In this document: positions 11,700 to 22,810 of the stretch, piece by piece | How the letters are laid out: each line of letters begins with the position of its first letter | Position numbering within the stretch: the stretch's first letter is position 1 | From: Hybos culiciformis | Lineage: Eukaryota > Arthropoda > Insecta > Diptera > Hybotidae | Direction of reading: 5' to 3' | Assembly (NCBI GenBank): GCA_964007475.1 | Contig: CAXFZM010000198.1 | Span: 24,646-88,645 of the forward strand | Length of the DNA stretch: 64,000 bases | Position numbers and translations under genes: made by a program | The notes under the pieces: generated by a model | What the model was told of the DNA's origin: nothing | What the model saw: only the letters and a program-made list of their open reading frames with translations | Database searches by the model: none

Positions 11700-14600
11700 A
11701 TTTTCAAAAAAATTCCACAGAAATAAGCGTAATTTCTAGACCTTTAATTTAAGCCAAAAAAGGAGGTTCTCCGAGGTCTGGAGCCGGAGTAATGAACAAA
11801 AAACCAGCCCAAAGTCAACATTTTATGTGTTAAAGTTAGGGAGTTTGCTCACCTTATCGTTTATTTCTCCGGATCTAGAAAACCGATTTTCAAAAAAATT
11901 GCACAGAAAGAAGCGTAATTTCTAGACCTTTAATTTAAGCCAAAAACGGAGGTTCTCCGCAATCTGGAACCGGAGTAATGAACAAAAAACCAGCCCAAAG
12001 TCAACATTTTATGTGTTAAAGTTAGGGGGTTTGCTCACCTTATCGTTTATTTCTCCGGATCTAGAAAACCGATTTTCAAAAAAATTGCACAGAAAGAAGC
12101 GTAATTTCTAGACCTTTAATTTAAGCCAAAAACGGAGGTTCTCCGAGGTCTGGAGCCGGAGTAATGAACAAAAAACCAGCCCAAAGTCAACATTTTATGT
12201 GTTAAAGTTAGGGGGTTTGCTCACCTTATCGTTTATTTCTCCGGATCTAGAAAACCGATTTTCATAAAAATTGCACAGAAAGAAGTGTAATTTCTAGACC
12301 TTTAATTTAAGCCAAAAAAGGAGGTTCTCCGAGGTCTGGAGCCGGAGTAATGAACAAAAAACCAGCCCAAAGTCAACATTTTATGTGTTAAAGTTAGGGA
12401 GTTTGCTCACCTTATCGTTTATTTCTCCGGATCTAGAAAACCGATTTTCAAAAAAATTCCACAGAAAGAAGCGTAATTTCTAGACCTTTAATTTAAGCCA
12501 AAAACGGAGGTTCTCCGAGGTCTGGAGCCGGAGTAATGAACAAAAAACCAGCCCAAAGTCAACATTTTATGTGTTAAAGTTAGGGGGTTTGCTCACCTTA
12601 TCGTTTATTTCTCCGGATCTAGAAAACCGATTTTCATAAAAATTGCACAGAAAGAAGCGTAATTTCTAGACCTTTAATTTAAGCCAAAAAAGGAGGTTCT
12701 CCGAGGTCTGGAGCCGGAGTAATGAACAAAAAACCAGCCCAAAGTCAACATTTTATGTGTTAAAGTTAGGGAGTTTGCTCACCTTATCGTTTATTTCTCC
12801 GGATCTAGAAAACCGATTTTCAAAAAAATTGCACAGAAAGAAGCGTAATTTCTAGACCTTTAATTTAAGCCAAAAACGGAGGTTCTCCGAGGTCTGGAGC
12901 CGGAGTAATGAACAAAAAACCAGCCCAAAGTCAACATTTTATGTGTTAAAGTTAGGGGGTTTGCTCACCTTATCGTTTATTTCTCCGGATCTAGAAAACC
13001 GATTTTCAAAAAAATTGCACAGAAAGAAGCGTAATTTCTAGACCTTTAATTTAAGCCAAAAACGGAGGTTCTCCGAGGTCTGGAGCCGGAGTAATGAACA
13101 AAAAACCAGCCCAAAGTCAACATTTTATGTGTTAAAGTTAGGGGGTTTGCTCACCTTATCGTTTATTTCTCCGGATCCAGAAAACTGATTTACATAAAAA
13201 TTGCACAGAAAGAAGCGTAATTTCTAGACCTTTAATTTAAGCCAAAAAAGGAGGTTCTCCGAGGTCTGGAGCCGGAGTAATGAACAAAAAACCAGCCCAA
13301 AGTCAACATTTTATGTGTTAAAGTTAGGGGGTTTGCTCACCTTATCGTTTATTTCTCCGGATCTAGAAAACCGATTTTCAAAAAAATTGCACAGAAAGAA
13401 GCGTAATTTCAAGACCTTTAATTTAAGCCAAAAACGGAGGTTCTCCGAGGTCTGGAGCCGGAGTAATGAACAAAAAACCAGCCCAAAGTCAACATTTTAT
13501 GTGTTAAAGTTAGGGGGTTTGCTCACCTTATCGTTTATTTCTCCGGATCTAGAAAACTGATTTTCATAAAAATTGCACAGAAAGAAGCGTAATTTCTAGA
13601 CCTTTAATTTAAGCCAAAAACGGAGGTTCTCCGAGGTCTGGAGCCGGAGTAATGAACAAAAAACCAGCCCAAAGTCAACATTTTATGTGTTAAAGTTAGG
13701 GGGTTTGCTCACCTTATCGTTTATTTCTCCGGATCTAGAAAACTGATTTACATAAAAATTGCACAGAAAGAAGCGTAATTTCTAGACCTTTAATTTAAGC
13801 CAAAAAAGGAGGTTCTCCGAGATCTGGAGCCGGAGTAATGAACAAAAAACCAGCCCAAAGTCAACATTTTATGTGTTAAAGTTAGGGGGTTTGCTCACCT
13901 TATCGTTTATTTCTCCGGATCTAGAAAACCGATTTTCATAAAAATTGCACAGAAAGAAGCGTAATTTCTAGACCTTTAATTTAAGCCAAAAAAGGAGGTT
14001 CTCCGAGGTCTGGAGCCGGAGTAATGACCAAAAAACCAGCCCAAAGTCAACATTTTATGTGTTAAAGTTAGGGGGTTTGCTCACCTTATCGTTTATTTCT
14101 CCGGATCTAGAAAACCGATTTTCATAAAAATTGCACAGAAAGAAGCGTAATTTCTAGACCTTTAATTTAAGCCAAAAAAGGAGGTTCTCCGAGGTCTGGA
14201 GCCGGAGTAATGAACAAAAAACCAGCCCAAAGTCAACATTTTATGTGTTAAAGTTAGGGGGTTTGCTCACCTTATCGTTTATTTCTCCGGATCTAGAAAA
14301 CCGATTTTCATAAAAATTGCACAGAAAGAAGTGTAATTTCTAGACCTTTAATTTAAGCCAAAAAAGGAGGTTCTCCGAGGTCTGGAGCCGGAGTAATGAA
14401 CAAAAAACCAGCCCAAAGTCAACATTTTATGTGTTAAAGATAGGGGGTTTGCTCACCTTATCGTTTATTTCTCCGGATCTAGAAAACCGATTTACATAAA
14501 AATTGCACAGAAAGAAGCGTTATTTCTAGACCTTTAATTTAAGCCAAAAACGGAGGTTCTCCGAGGTCTGGAGCCGGAGTAATGAACAAAAAACCAGCCC

Positions 14601-15300
14601 AAAGTCAACATTTTATGTGTTAAAGTTAGGGGGTTTGCTCACTTTATCGTTTATTTCTCCGGATCTAGAAAACCGATTTTCATAAAAATTGCACAGAAAG
14701 AAGTGTAATTTCTAGACCTTTAATTTAAGCCAAAAAAGGAGGTTCTCCGAGGTCTGGAGCCGGAGTAATGAACAAAAAACCAGCCCAAAGTCAACATTTT
14801 ATGTGTTAAAGTTAGGGAGTTTGCTCACCTTATCGTTTATTTCTCCGGATCTAGAAAACCGATTTTCAAAAAAATTCCACAGAAATAAGCGTAATTTCTA
14901 GACCTTTAATTTAAGCCAAAAAAGGAGGTTCTCCGAGGTCTGGAGCCGGAGTAATGAACAAAAAACCAGCCCAAAGTCAACATTTTATGTGTTAAAGTTA
15001 GGGAGTTTGCTCACCTTATCGTTTATTTCTCCGGATCTAGAAAACCGATTTTCAAAAAAATTGCACAGAAAGAAGCGTAATTTCTAGACCTTTAATTTAA
15101 GCCAAAAACGGAGGTTCTCCGCAATCTGGAACCGGAGTAATGAACAAAAAACCAGCCCAAAGTCAACATTTTATGTGTTAAAGTTAGGGGGTTTGCTCAC
15201 CTTATCGTTTATTTCTCCGGATCTAGAAAACCGATTTTCAAAAAAATTGCACAGAAAGAAGCGTAATTTCTAGACCTTTAATTTAAGCCAAAAACGGAGG
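11700..15300. repeat. 17-monomer (3,162-bp) duplication
   Basis: Two rare variants that occur nowhere else that I could see, AAATAAGCG (near 11724 and 14886) and CGCAATCTGGAACC (11960 and 15122), are each repeated at an offset of 3,162 bp, exactly 17 monomers. They occur in adjacent monomers in both places, so a block was copied. The copies are separated by differently ordered monomers, so this is not a clean tandem duplication now. The malformed monomer just before the first copy was not carried along. Confidence 0.85.
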
Positions 15301-18300
15301 TTCTCCGAGGTCTGGAGCCGGAGTAATGAACAAAAAACCAGCCCAAAGTCAACATTTTATGTGTTAAAGTTAGGGGGTTTGCTCACCTTATCGTTTATTT
15401 CTCCGGATCTAGAAAACCGATTTTCATAAAAATTGCACAGAAAGAAGCGTAATTTCTAGACCTTTAATTTAAGCCAAAAACGGAGGTTCTCCGAGGTCTG
15501 GAGCCGGAGTAATGAACAAAAAACCAGTCCAAAGTCAACATTTTATGTGTTAAAGTTAGGGGGTTTGCTCACCTTATCGTTTATTTCTCCGGATCTAGAA
15601 AACCGATTTTCATAAAAATTGCACAGAAAGAAGCGTAATTTCTAGACCTTTAATTTAAGCCAAAAAAGGAGGTTCTCCGAGGTCTGGAGCCGGAGTAATG
15701 ACCAAAAAACCAGCCCAAAGTCAACATTTTATGTGTTAAAGTTAGGGGGTTTGCTCACCTTATCGTTTATTTCTCCGGATCTAGAAAACCGATTTTCATA
15801 AAAATTGCACAGAAAGAAGCGTAATTTCTAGACCTTTAATTTAAGCCAAAAAAGGAGGTTCTCCGAGGTCTGGAGCCGGAGTAATGAACAAAAAACCAGC
15901 CCAAAGTCAACATTTTATGTGTTAAAGTTAGGGAGTTTGCTCACCTTATCGTTTATTTCTCCGGATCTAGAAAACCGATTTTCAAAAAAATTGCACAGAA
16001 AGAAGCGTAATTTCTAGACCTTTAATTTAAGCCAAAAACGGAGGTTCTCCGAGGTCTGGAGCCGGAGTAATGAACAAAAAACCAGTCCAAAGTCAACATT
16101 TTATGTGTTAAAGTTAGGGGGTTTGCTCACCTTATCGTTTATTTCTCCGGATCTAGAAAACCGATTTTCATAAAAATTGCACAGAAAGAAGCGTAATTTC
16201 TAGACCTTTAATTTAAGCCAAAAAAGGAGGTTCTCCGAGGTCTGGAGCCAGAGTAATGAACAAAAAACCAGCCCAAAGTCAACATTTTATGTGTTAAAGT
16301 TAGGGGGTTTGCTCACCTTATCGTTTATTTCTCGGGATCTAGAAAACCGATTTTCATAAAAATTGCACAGAAAGAAGTGTAATTTCTAGACCTTTAATTT
16401 AAGCCAAAAAAGGAGGTTCTCCGAGGTCTGGAGCCGGAGTAATGAACAAAAAACCAGCCCAAAGTCTACATTTTATGTGTTAAAGTTAGGGGGTTTGCTC
16501 ACCTTATCGTTTATTTCTCCGGATCTAGAAAACCGATTTACATAAAAATTGCACAGAAAGAAGCGTTATTTCTAGACCTTTAATTTAAGCCAAAAAAGGA
16601 GGTTCTCCGAGGTCTGGAGCCGGAGTAATGAACAAAAAACCAGCCCAAAGTCAACATTTTATGTGTTAAAGTTAGAGAGTTTGCTCACCTTATCGTTTAT
16701 TTCTCCGGATCTAGAAAACCGATTTTCAAAAAAATTACACAGAAAGAAGCGTAATTTCTAGACCTTTAATTTAAGCCAAAAACGGAGGTTCTCCGAGGTC
16801 TGGAGCCGGAGTAATGAACAAAAAACCAGCCCAAAGTCAACATTTTATGTGTTAAAGTTAGGGGGTTTGCTCACCTTATCGTTTATTTCTCCGGATCTAG
16901 AAAACCGATTTTCATAAAAATTGCACAGAAAGAAGTGTAATTTCTAGACCTTTAATTTAAGCCAAAAAAGGAGGTTCTCCGAGGTCTGGAGCCGGAGTAA
17001 TGAACAAAAAACCAGCCCAAAGTCAACATTTTATGTGTTAAAGTTAGGGGGTTTGCTCACCTTATCGTTTATTTCTCCGGATCTAGAAAACCGATTTTCA
17101 TAAAAATTGCACAGAAAGAAGCGTAATTTCTAGACCTTTAATTTAAGCCAAAAAAGGAGGTTCTCCGAGGTCTGGAGCCGGAGTAATGAACAAAAAACCA
17201 GCCCAAAGTCAACATTTTATGTGTTAAAGTTAGGGGGTTTGCTCACCTTATCGTTTATTTCTCCGGATCTAGAAAACCGATTTTCAAAAAAATTGCACAG
17301 AAAGAAGCGTAATTTCTAGACCTTTAATTTAAGCCAAAAACGGAGGTTCTCCGAGGTCTGGAGCCGGAGTAATGAACAAAAAACCAGCCCAAAGTCAACA
17401 TTTTATGTGTTAAAGTTAGGGGGTTTGCTCACCTTATCGTTTATTTCTCCGGATCTAGAAAACCGATTTTCATAAAAATTGCACAGAAAGAAGCGTAATT
17501 TCTAGACCTTTAATTTAAGCCAAAAAAGGAGGTTCTCCGAGGTCTGGAGCCGGAGTAATGAACAAAAAACCAGCCCAAAGTCAACATTTTATGTGTTAAA
17601 GTTAGGGGGTTTGCTCACCTTATCGTTTATTTCTCCGGATCTAGAAAACCGATTTTCAAAAAAATTGCACAGAAAGAAGCGTAATTTCTAGACCTTTAAT
17701 TTAAGCCAAAAACGGAGGTTCTCCGAGGTCTGGAGCCGGAGTAATGAACAAAAAACCAGCCCAAAGTCAACATTTTATGTGTTAAAGTTAGGGGGTTTGC
17801 TCACCTTATCGTTTATTTCTCCGGATCTAGAAAACCGATTTTCATAAAAATTGCACAGAAAGAAGCGTAATTTCTAGACCTTTAATTTAAGCCAAAAAAG
17901 GAGGTTCTCCGAGGTCTGGAGCCGGAGTAATGAACAAAAAACCAGCCCAAAGTCAACATTTTATGTGTTAAAGTTAGGGGGTTTGCTCACCTTATCGTTT
18001 ATTTCTCCGGATCTAGAAAACCGATTTTCATAAAAATTGCACAGAAAGAAGCGTAATTTCTAGACCTTTAATTTAAGGCAAAAAAGGAGGTTTTCCGAGG
18101 TCTGGAGCCGGAGTAATGAACAAAAAACCAGCCCAAAGTCAACATTTTATGTGTTAAAGTTAGGGGGTTTGCTCACCTTATCGTTTATTTCTCCGGATCT
18201 AGAAAACCGATTTTCAAAAAAATTCCACAGAAAGAAGCGTAATTTCTAGACCTTTAATTTAAGCCAAAAACGGAGGTTCTCCGAGGTCTGGAGCCGGAGT

Positions 18301-19647
18301 AATGAACAAAAAACCAGCCCAAAGTCAACATTTTATGTGTTAAAGTTAGGGGGTTTGCTCACCTTATCGTTTATTTCTCCGGATCTAGAAAACCGATTTT
18401 CATAAAAATTGCACAGAAAGAAGCGTAATTTCTAGACCTTTAATTTAAGCCAAAAAAGGAGGTTCTCCGAGGTCTGGAGCCGGAGTAATGAACAAAAAAC
18501 CAGCCCAAAGTCAACATTTTATGTGTTAAAGTTAGGGAGTTTGCTCACCTTATCGTTTATTTCTCCGGATCTAGAAAACCGATTTTCAAAAAAATTGCAC
18601 AGAAAGAAGCGTAATTTCTAGACCTTTAATTTAAGCCAAAAACGGAGGTTCTCCGAGGTCTGGAGCCGGAGTAATGAACAAAAAACCAGCCCAAAGTCAA
18701 CATTTTATGTGTTAAAGTTAGGGGGTTTGCTCACCTTATCGTTTATTTCTCCGGATCTAGAAAACCGATTTTCAAAAAAATTGCACAGAAAGAAGCGTAA
18801 TTTCTAGACCTTTAATTTAAGCCAAAAACGGAGGTTCTCCGAGGTCTGGAGCCGGAGTAATGAACAAAAAACCAGCCCAAAGTCAACATTTTATGTGTTA
18901 AAGTTAGGGGGTTTGCTCACCTTATCGTTTATTTCTCCGGATCTAGAAAACTGATTTACATAAAAATTGCACAGAAAGAAGCGTAATTTCTAGACCTTTA
19001 ATTTAAGCCAAAAAAGGAGGTTCTCCGAGATCTGGAGCCGGAGTAATGAACAAAAAACCAGCCCAAAGTCAACATTTTATGTGTTAAAGTTAGGGGGTTT
19101 GCTCACCTTATCGTTTATTTCTCCGGATCTAGAAAACCGATTTTCAAAAAAATTGCACAGAAAGAAGCGTAATTTCTAGACCTTTAATTTAAGCCAAAAA
19201 CGGAGGTTCTCCGAGGTCTGGAGCCGGAGTAATGAACAAAAAACCAGCCCAAAGTCAACATTTTATGTGTTAAAGTTAGGGGGTTTGCTCACCTTATCGT
19301 TTATTTCTCCGGATCTAGAAAACCGATTTTCATAAAAATTGCACAGAAAGAAGCGTAATTTCTAGACCTTTAATTTAAGCCAAAAAAGGAGGTTCTCCGA
19401 GGTCTGGAGCCGGAGTAATGAACAAAAAACCAGCCCAAAGTCAACATTTTATGTGTTAAAGTTAGGGGGTTTGCTCACCTTATCGTTTATTTCTCCGGAT
19501 CTAGAAAACCGATTTTCATAAAAATTGCACAGAAAGAAGTGTAATTTCTAGACCTTTAATTTAAGCCAAAAAAGGAGGTTCTCCGAGGTCTGGAGCCGGA
19601 GTAATGAACAAAAAACCAGCCCAAAGTCAACATTTTATGTGTTAAAG
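14440..19647. repeat. 28-monomer (5,208-bp) higher-order period
   Basis: The T56A variant (AAAGATAGG) is at 14440 and recurs at 19648, 5,208 bp or exactly 28 monomers later, with the same following monomers: TTACAT with GTTATT, then a GTGTAATT unit, then a GGGAG unit with TTCCAC. The same group recurs at 24973 and 34513, and, with other spacings, at 40085, 53347, 57426 and 61146. Confidence 0.82.
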
Positions 19648-22360
19648 ATAGGGGGTTTGCTCACCTTATCGTTTATTTCTCCGGATCTAGAAAACCGATT
19701 TACATAAAAATTGCACAGAAAGAAGCGTTATTTCTAGACCTTTAATTTAAGCCAAAAACGGAGGTTCTCCGAGGTCTGGAGCCGGAGTAATGAACAAAAA
19801 ACCAGCCCAAAGTCAACATTTTATGTGTTAAAGTTAGGGGGTTTGCTCACCTTATCGTTTATTTCTCCGGATCTAGAAAACCGATTTTCATAAAAATTGC
19901 ACAGAAAGAAGTGTAATTTCTAGACCTTTAATTTAAGCCAAAAAAGGAGGTTCTCCGAGGTCTGGAGCCGGAGTAATGAACAAAAAACCAGCCCAAAGTC
20001 AACATTTTATGTGTTAAAGTTAGGGAGTTTGCTCACCTTATCGTTTATTTCTCCGGATCTAGAAAACCGATTTTCAAAAAAATTCCACAGAAAGAAGCGT
20101 AATTTCTAGACCTTTAATTTAAGCCAAAAACGGAGGTTCTCCGAGGTCTGGAGCCGGAGTAATGAACAAAAAACCAGCCCAAAGTCAACATTTTATGTGT
20201 TAAAGTTAGGGGGTTTGCTCACCTTATCGTTTATTTCTCCGGATCTAGAAAACCGATTTTCATAAAAATTGCACAGAAAGAAGCGTAATTTCTAGACCTT
20301 TAATTTAAGCCAAAAAAGGAGGTTCTCCGAGGTCTGGAGCCGGAGTAATGAACCAAAAACCAGCCCAAAGTCAACATTTTATGTGTTAAAGTTAGGGAGT
20401 TTGCTCACCTTATCGTTTATTTCTCCGGATCTAGAAAACCGATTTTCCAAAAAATTGCACAGAAAGAAGCGTAATTTCTAGACCTTTAATTTAAGCCAAA
20501 ATCGGAGGTTCTCCGAGGTCTGGAGCCGGAGTAATGAACAAAAAACCAGCCCAAAGTCAACATTTTATGTGTTAAAGTTAGGGGGTTTGCTCACCTTATC
20601 GTTTATTTCTCCGGATCTAGAAAACCGATTTTCAAAAAAATTGCACAGAAAGAAGCGTAATTTCTAGACCTTTAATTTAAGCCAAAAACGGAGGTTCTCC
20701 GAGGTCTGGAGCCGGAGTAATGAACAAAAAACCAGCCCAAAGTCAACATTTTATGTGTTAAAGTTAGGGGGTTTGCTCACCTTATCGTTTATTTCTCCGG
20801 ATCCAGAAAACTGATTTACATAAAAATTGCACAGAAAGAAGCGTAATTTCTAGACCTTTAATTTAAGCCAAAAAAGGAGGTTCTCCGAGGTCTGGAGCCG
20901 GAGTAATGAACAAAAAACCAGCCCAAAGTCAACATTTTATGTGTTAAAGTTAGGGGGTTTGCTCACCTTATCGTTTATTTCTCCGGATCTAGAAAACCGA
21001 TTTTCAAAAAAATTGCACAGAAAGAAGCGTAATTTCAAGACCTTTAATTTAAGCCAAAAACGGAGGTTCTCCGAGGTCTGGAGCCGGAGTAATGAACAAA
21101 AAACCAGTCCAAAGTCAACATTTTATGTGTTAAAGTTAGGGGGTTTGCTCACCTTATCGTTTATTTCTCCGGATCTAGAAAACCGATTTTCATAAAAATT
21201 GCACAGAAAGAAGCGTAATTTCTAGACCTTTAATTTAAGCCAAAAAAGGAGGTTCTCCGAGGTCTGGAGCCGGAGTAATGAACAAAAAACCAGCCCAAAG
21301 TCAACATTTTATGTGTTAAAGTTAGGGGGTTTGCTCACCTTATCGTTTATTTCTCGGGATCTAGAAAACCGATTTTCATAAAAATTGCACAGAAAGAAGT
21401 GTAATTTCTAGACCTTTAATTTAAGCCAAAAAAGGAGGTTCTCCGAGGTCTGGAGCCGGAGTAATGAACAAAAAACCAGCCCAAAGTCAACATTTTATGT
21501 GTTAAAGTTAGGGGGTTTGCTCACCTTATCGTTTATTTCTCCGGATCTAGAAAACCGATTTACATAAAAATTGCACAGAAAGAAGCGTTATTTCTAGACC
21601 TTTAATTTAAGCCAAAAAAGGAGGTTCTCCGAGGTCTGGAGCCGGAGTAATGAACAAAAAACCAGCCCAAAGTCAACATTTTATGTGTTAAAGTTAGAGA
21701 GTTTGCTCACCTTATCGTTTATTTCTCCGGATCTAGAAAACCGATTTTCAAAAAAATTACACAGAAAGAAGCGTAATTTCTAGACCTTTAATTTAAGCCA
21801 AAAACGGAGGTTCTCCGAGGTCTGGAGCCGGAGTAATGAACAAAAAACCAGCCCAAAGTCAACATTTTATGTGTTAAAGTTAGGGGGTTTGCTCACCTTA
21901 TCGTTTATTTCTCCGGATCTAGAAAACCGATTTTCATAAAAATTGCACAGAAAGAAGTGTAATTTCTAGACCTTTAATTTAAGCCAAAAAAGGAGATTCT
22001 CCGAGGTCTGGAGCCGGAGTAATGAACAAAAAACCAGCCCAAAGTCAACATTTTATGTGTTAAAGTTAGGGGGTTTGCTCACCTTATCGTTTATTTCTCC
22101 GGATCTAGAAAACCGATTTTCATAAAAATTGCACAGCAAGAAGCGTAATTTCTAGACCTTTAATTTAAGCCAAAAAAGGAGGTTCTCCGAGGTCTGGAGC
22201 CGGAGTAATGAACAAAAAACCAGCCCAAAGTCAACATTTTATGTGTTAAAGTTAGGGGGTTTGCTCACCTTATCGTTTATTTCTCCGGATCTAGAAAACC
22301 GATTTTCAAAAAAATTGCACAGAAAGAAGCAGGGCTGTGGAGTCGGTCAACAAAATTACC

Positions 22361-22431
22361 GACTCCAACTCCGACTCCGACTCCTCATTTTTTTGTTTGG
22401 CGACTCCGACTCCGACTCCGACCCCGACTCC
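22361..22431. repeat. GACTCC hexanucleotide tracts in the element's left arm
   Basis: Two blocks of GACTCC-type hexamers (22361-22384 and 22402-22431) flank a T-rich spacer. Further blocks fill the right arm from about 22724 to 22805. Copy number in these tracts differs among the five elements and explains most of their length differences, as expected from replication slippage. The hexamer matches the inner part of the terminal inverted repeat (GGAGTCGG), so the tracts probably grew out of the ends. Confidence 0.85.
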
Positions 22432-22611
22432 TACTTTGACTAATTTGACTCTCTGTCTGATACCAATGTACTATACTTTCTGTACCCGCACCAACAATTA
22501 TAAAAAATAGAAATTGCCATAAATTTAAATTTTCCCGGTAAGCCAAAAATCGTGATAATATATTTTTATTGGATTTCTGTGCCAGACAGTTGGTTGTTGC
22601 TTTGTTAAATT

Positions 22612-22631
22612 TAATTATAGAAATATAATTA
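22612..22631. repeat. 8-bp AT-only inverted repeat in the element core
   Basis: TAATTATA and TATAATTA flank a GAAA loop, giving a perfect 8-bp stem in the AT-rich centre of element 1. The same sequence occurs in the other four copies. It shows no coding potential and no recognisable promoter; it may be a neutral feature of AT-rich filler. Confidence 0.75.
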
Positions 22632-22693
22632 TAAAAATGTTTTATTTAATTTAATAAGTTTTGGTCGAGTATACTTTAAATTTAATAGTTTTG

Positions 22694-22741
22694 GAGTCGG
22701 AGTCGGAGTCGGCTTTATTTTGTCGACTCCGACTCCGACTC
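22694..22741. repeat. 18-bp inverted repeat inside the element (hairpin)
   Basis: Bases 22694-22711 (GAGTCG x3 pattern) and 22724-22741 (CGACTC x3 pattern) are perfect reverse complements separated by a 12-base AT-rich loop. The stem is made of the hexamer that fills the element's arms. The same structure is present in the other copies at 28019-28066, 31862-31909, 48527-48574 and 50516-50563. Subterminal repeats of this kind may serve as transposase binding sites in hAT elements; that role is inference here. Confidence 0.88.
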
Positions 22742-22810
22742 TTAACGAGCAAAAATTACAACCGACTCCGACTCCGACTCAACGACTCCGACTCCGACTC
22801 CACAGCCCTG

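Larger units (their letters stand above)
1..22329. repeat. Satellite segment 1, upstream of element 1
   Basis: This segment holds 119 full monomers plus the first 133 bases of a 120th, which is split by element 1. It contains no gene. It carries the first 20-monomer repeat, an 11-monomer duplication, a 17-monomer duplication and the start of the 5,325-bp duplication. Indels are few: one base lost near 4486, one gained near 5108, one lost near 7355, one gained near 10290, and a 62-bp net gain near 11.6 kb. A one-off substitution pair, GACTTCTGG for GAGGTCTGG, sits near 10410. Confidence 0.96.
22330..22810 (+). mobile_element. Element 1: non-autonomous hAT-like transposon, 481 bp
   Basis: The insert begins CAGGGCTGTGGAGTCGG and ends with the exact reverse complement, giving 17-bp perfect terminal inverted repeats. 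It is flanked on both sides by GAAAGAAG (22322-22329 and 22811-22818). An 8-bp target duplication with CAGGG-type ends is the established signature of the hAT superfamily. The arms are rich in GACTCC hexamers (22361-22384, 22402-22431, and from 22724 to the right end), and the centre is AT-rich. There is no transposase coding capacity, so it is a MITE-like passenger needing an enzyme from elsewhere. The hexamer tract at 22402-22431 has five copies, one of them altered to GACCCC, as in element 2. Confidence 0.93.

Noticed and set aside
13315..13560. Open reading frames of 81-84 codons starting MLKLGGLL (also at 20941, 26266, 46762 and 48751)
   Set aside because: They read through satellite only because a T143A change turns the usual TAG stop into AAG. 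The protein is the monomer translated more than once, with no codon bias, upstream signal or conserved domain.
1..22329. CRISPR array
   Set aside because: The repeat is 186 bp and directly contiguous, with no unique spacers and no cas genes; the variation is point substitution between whole monomers.
22243..22443. Open reading frames of 60-68 codons rich in Ser-Asp, Ser-Glu or Arg-Leu pairs crossing the element edges (copies at all or most elements)
   Set aside because: The repeated residues come from GACTCC hexamers and the frames begin or end in satellite. They are chance products of low-complexity DNA.
22330..22810. SINE or LTR fragment as identity of the inserted element
   Set aside because: There is no poly-A tail, tRNA-like A/B box or TG...CA long repeat. 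Perfect 17-bp inverted ends and an 8-bp duplication point to a DNA transposon.
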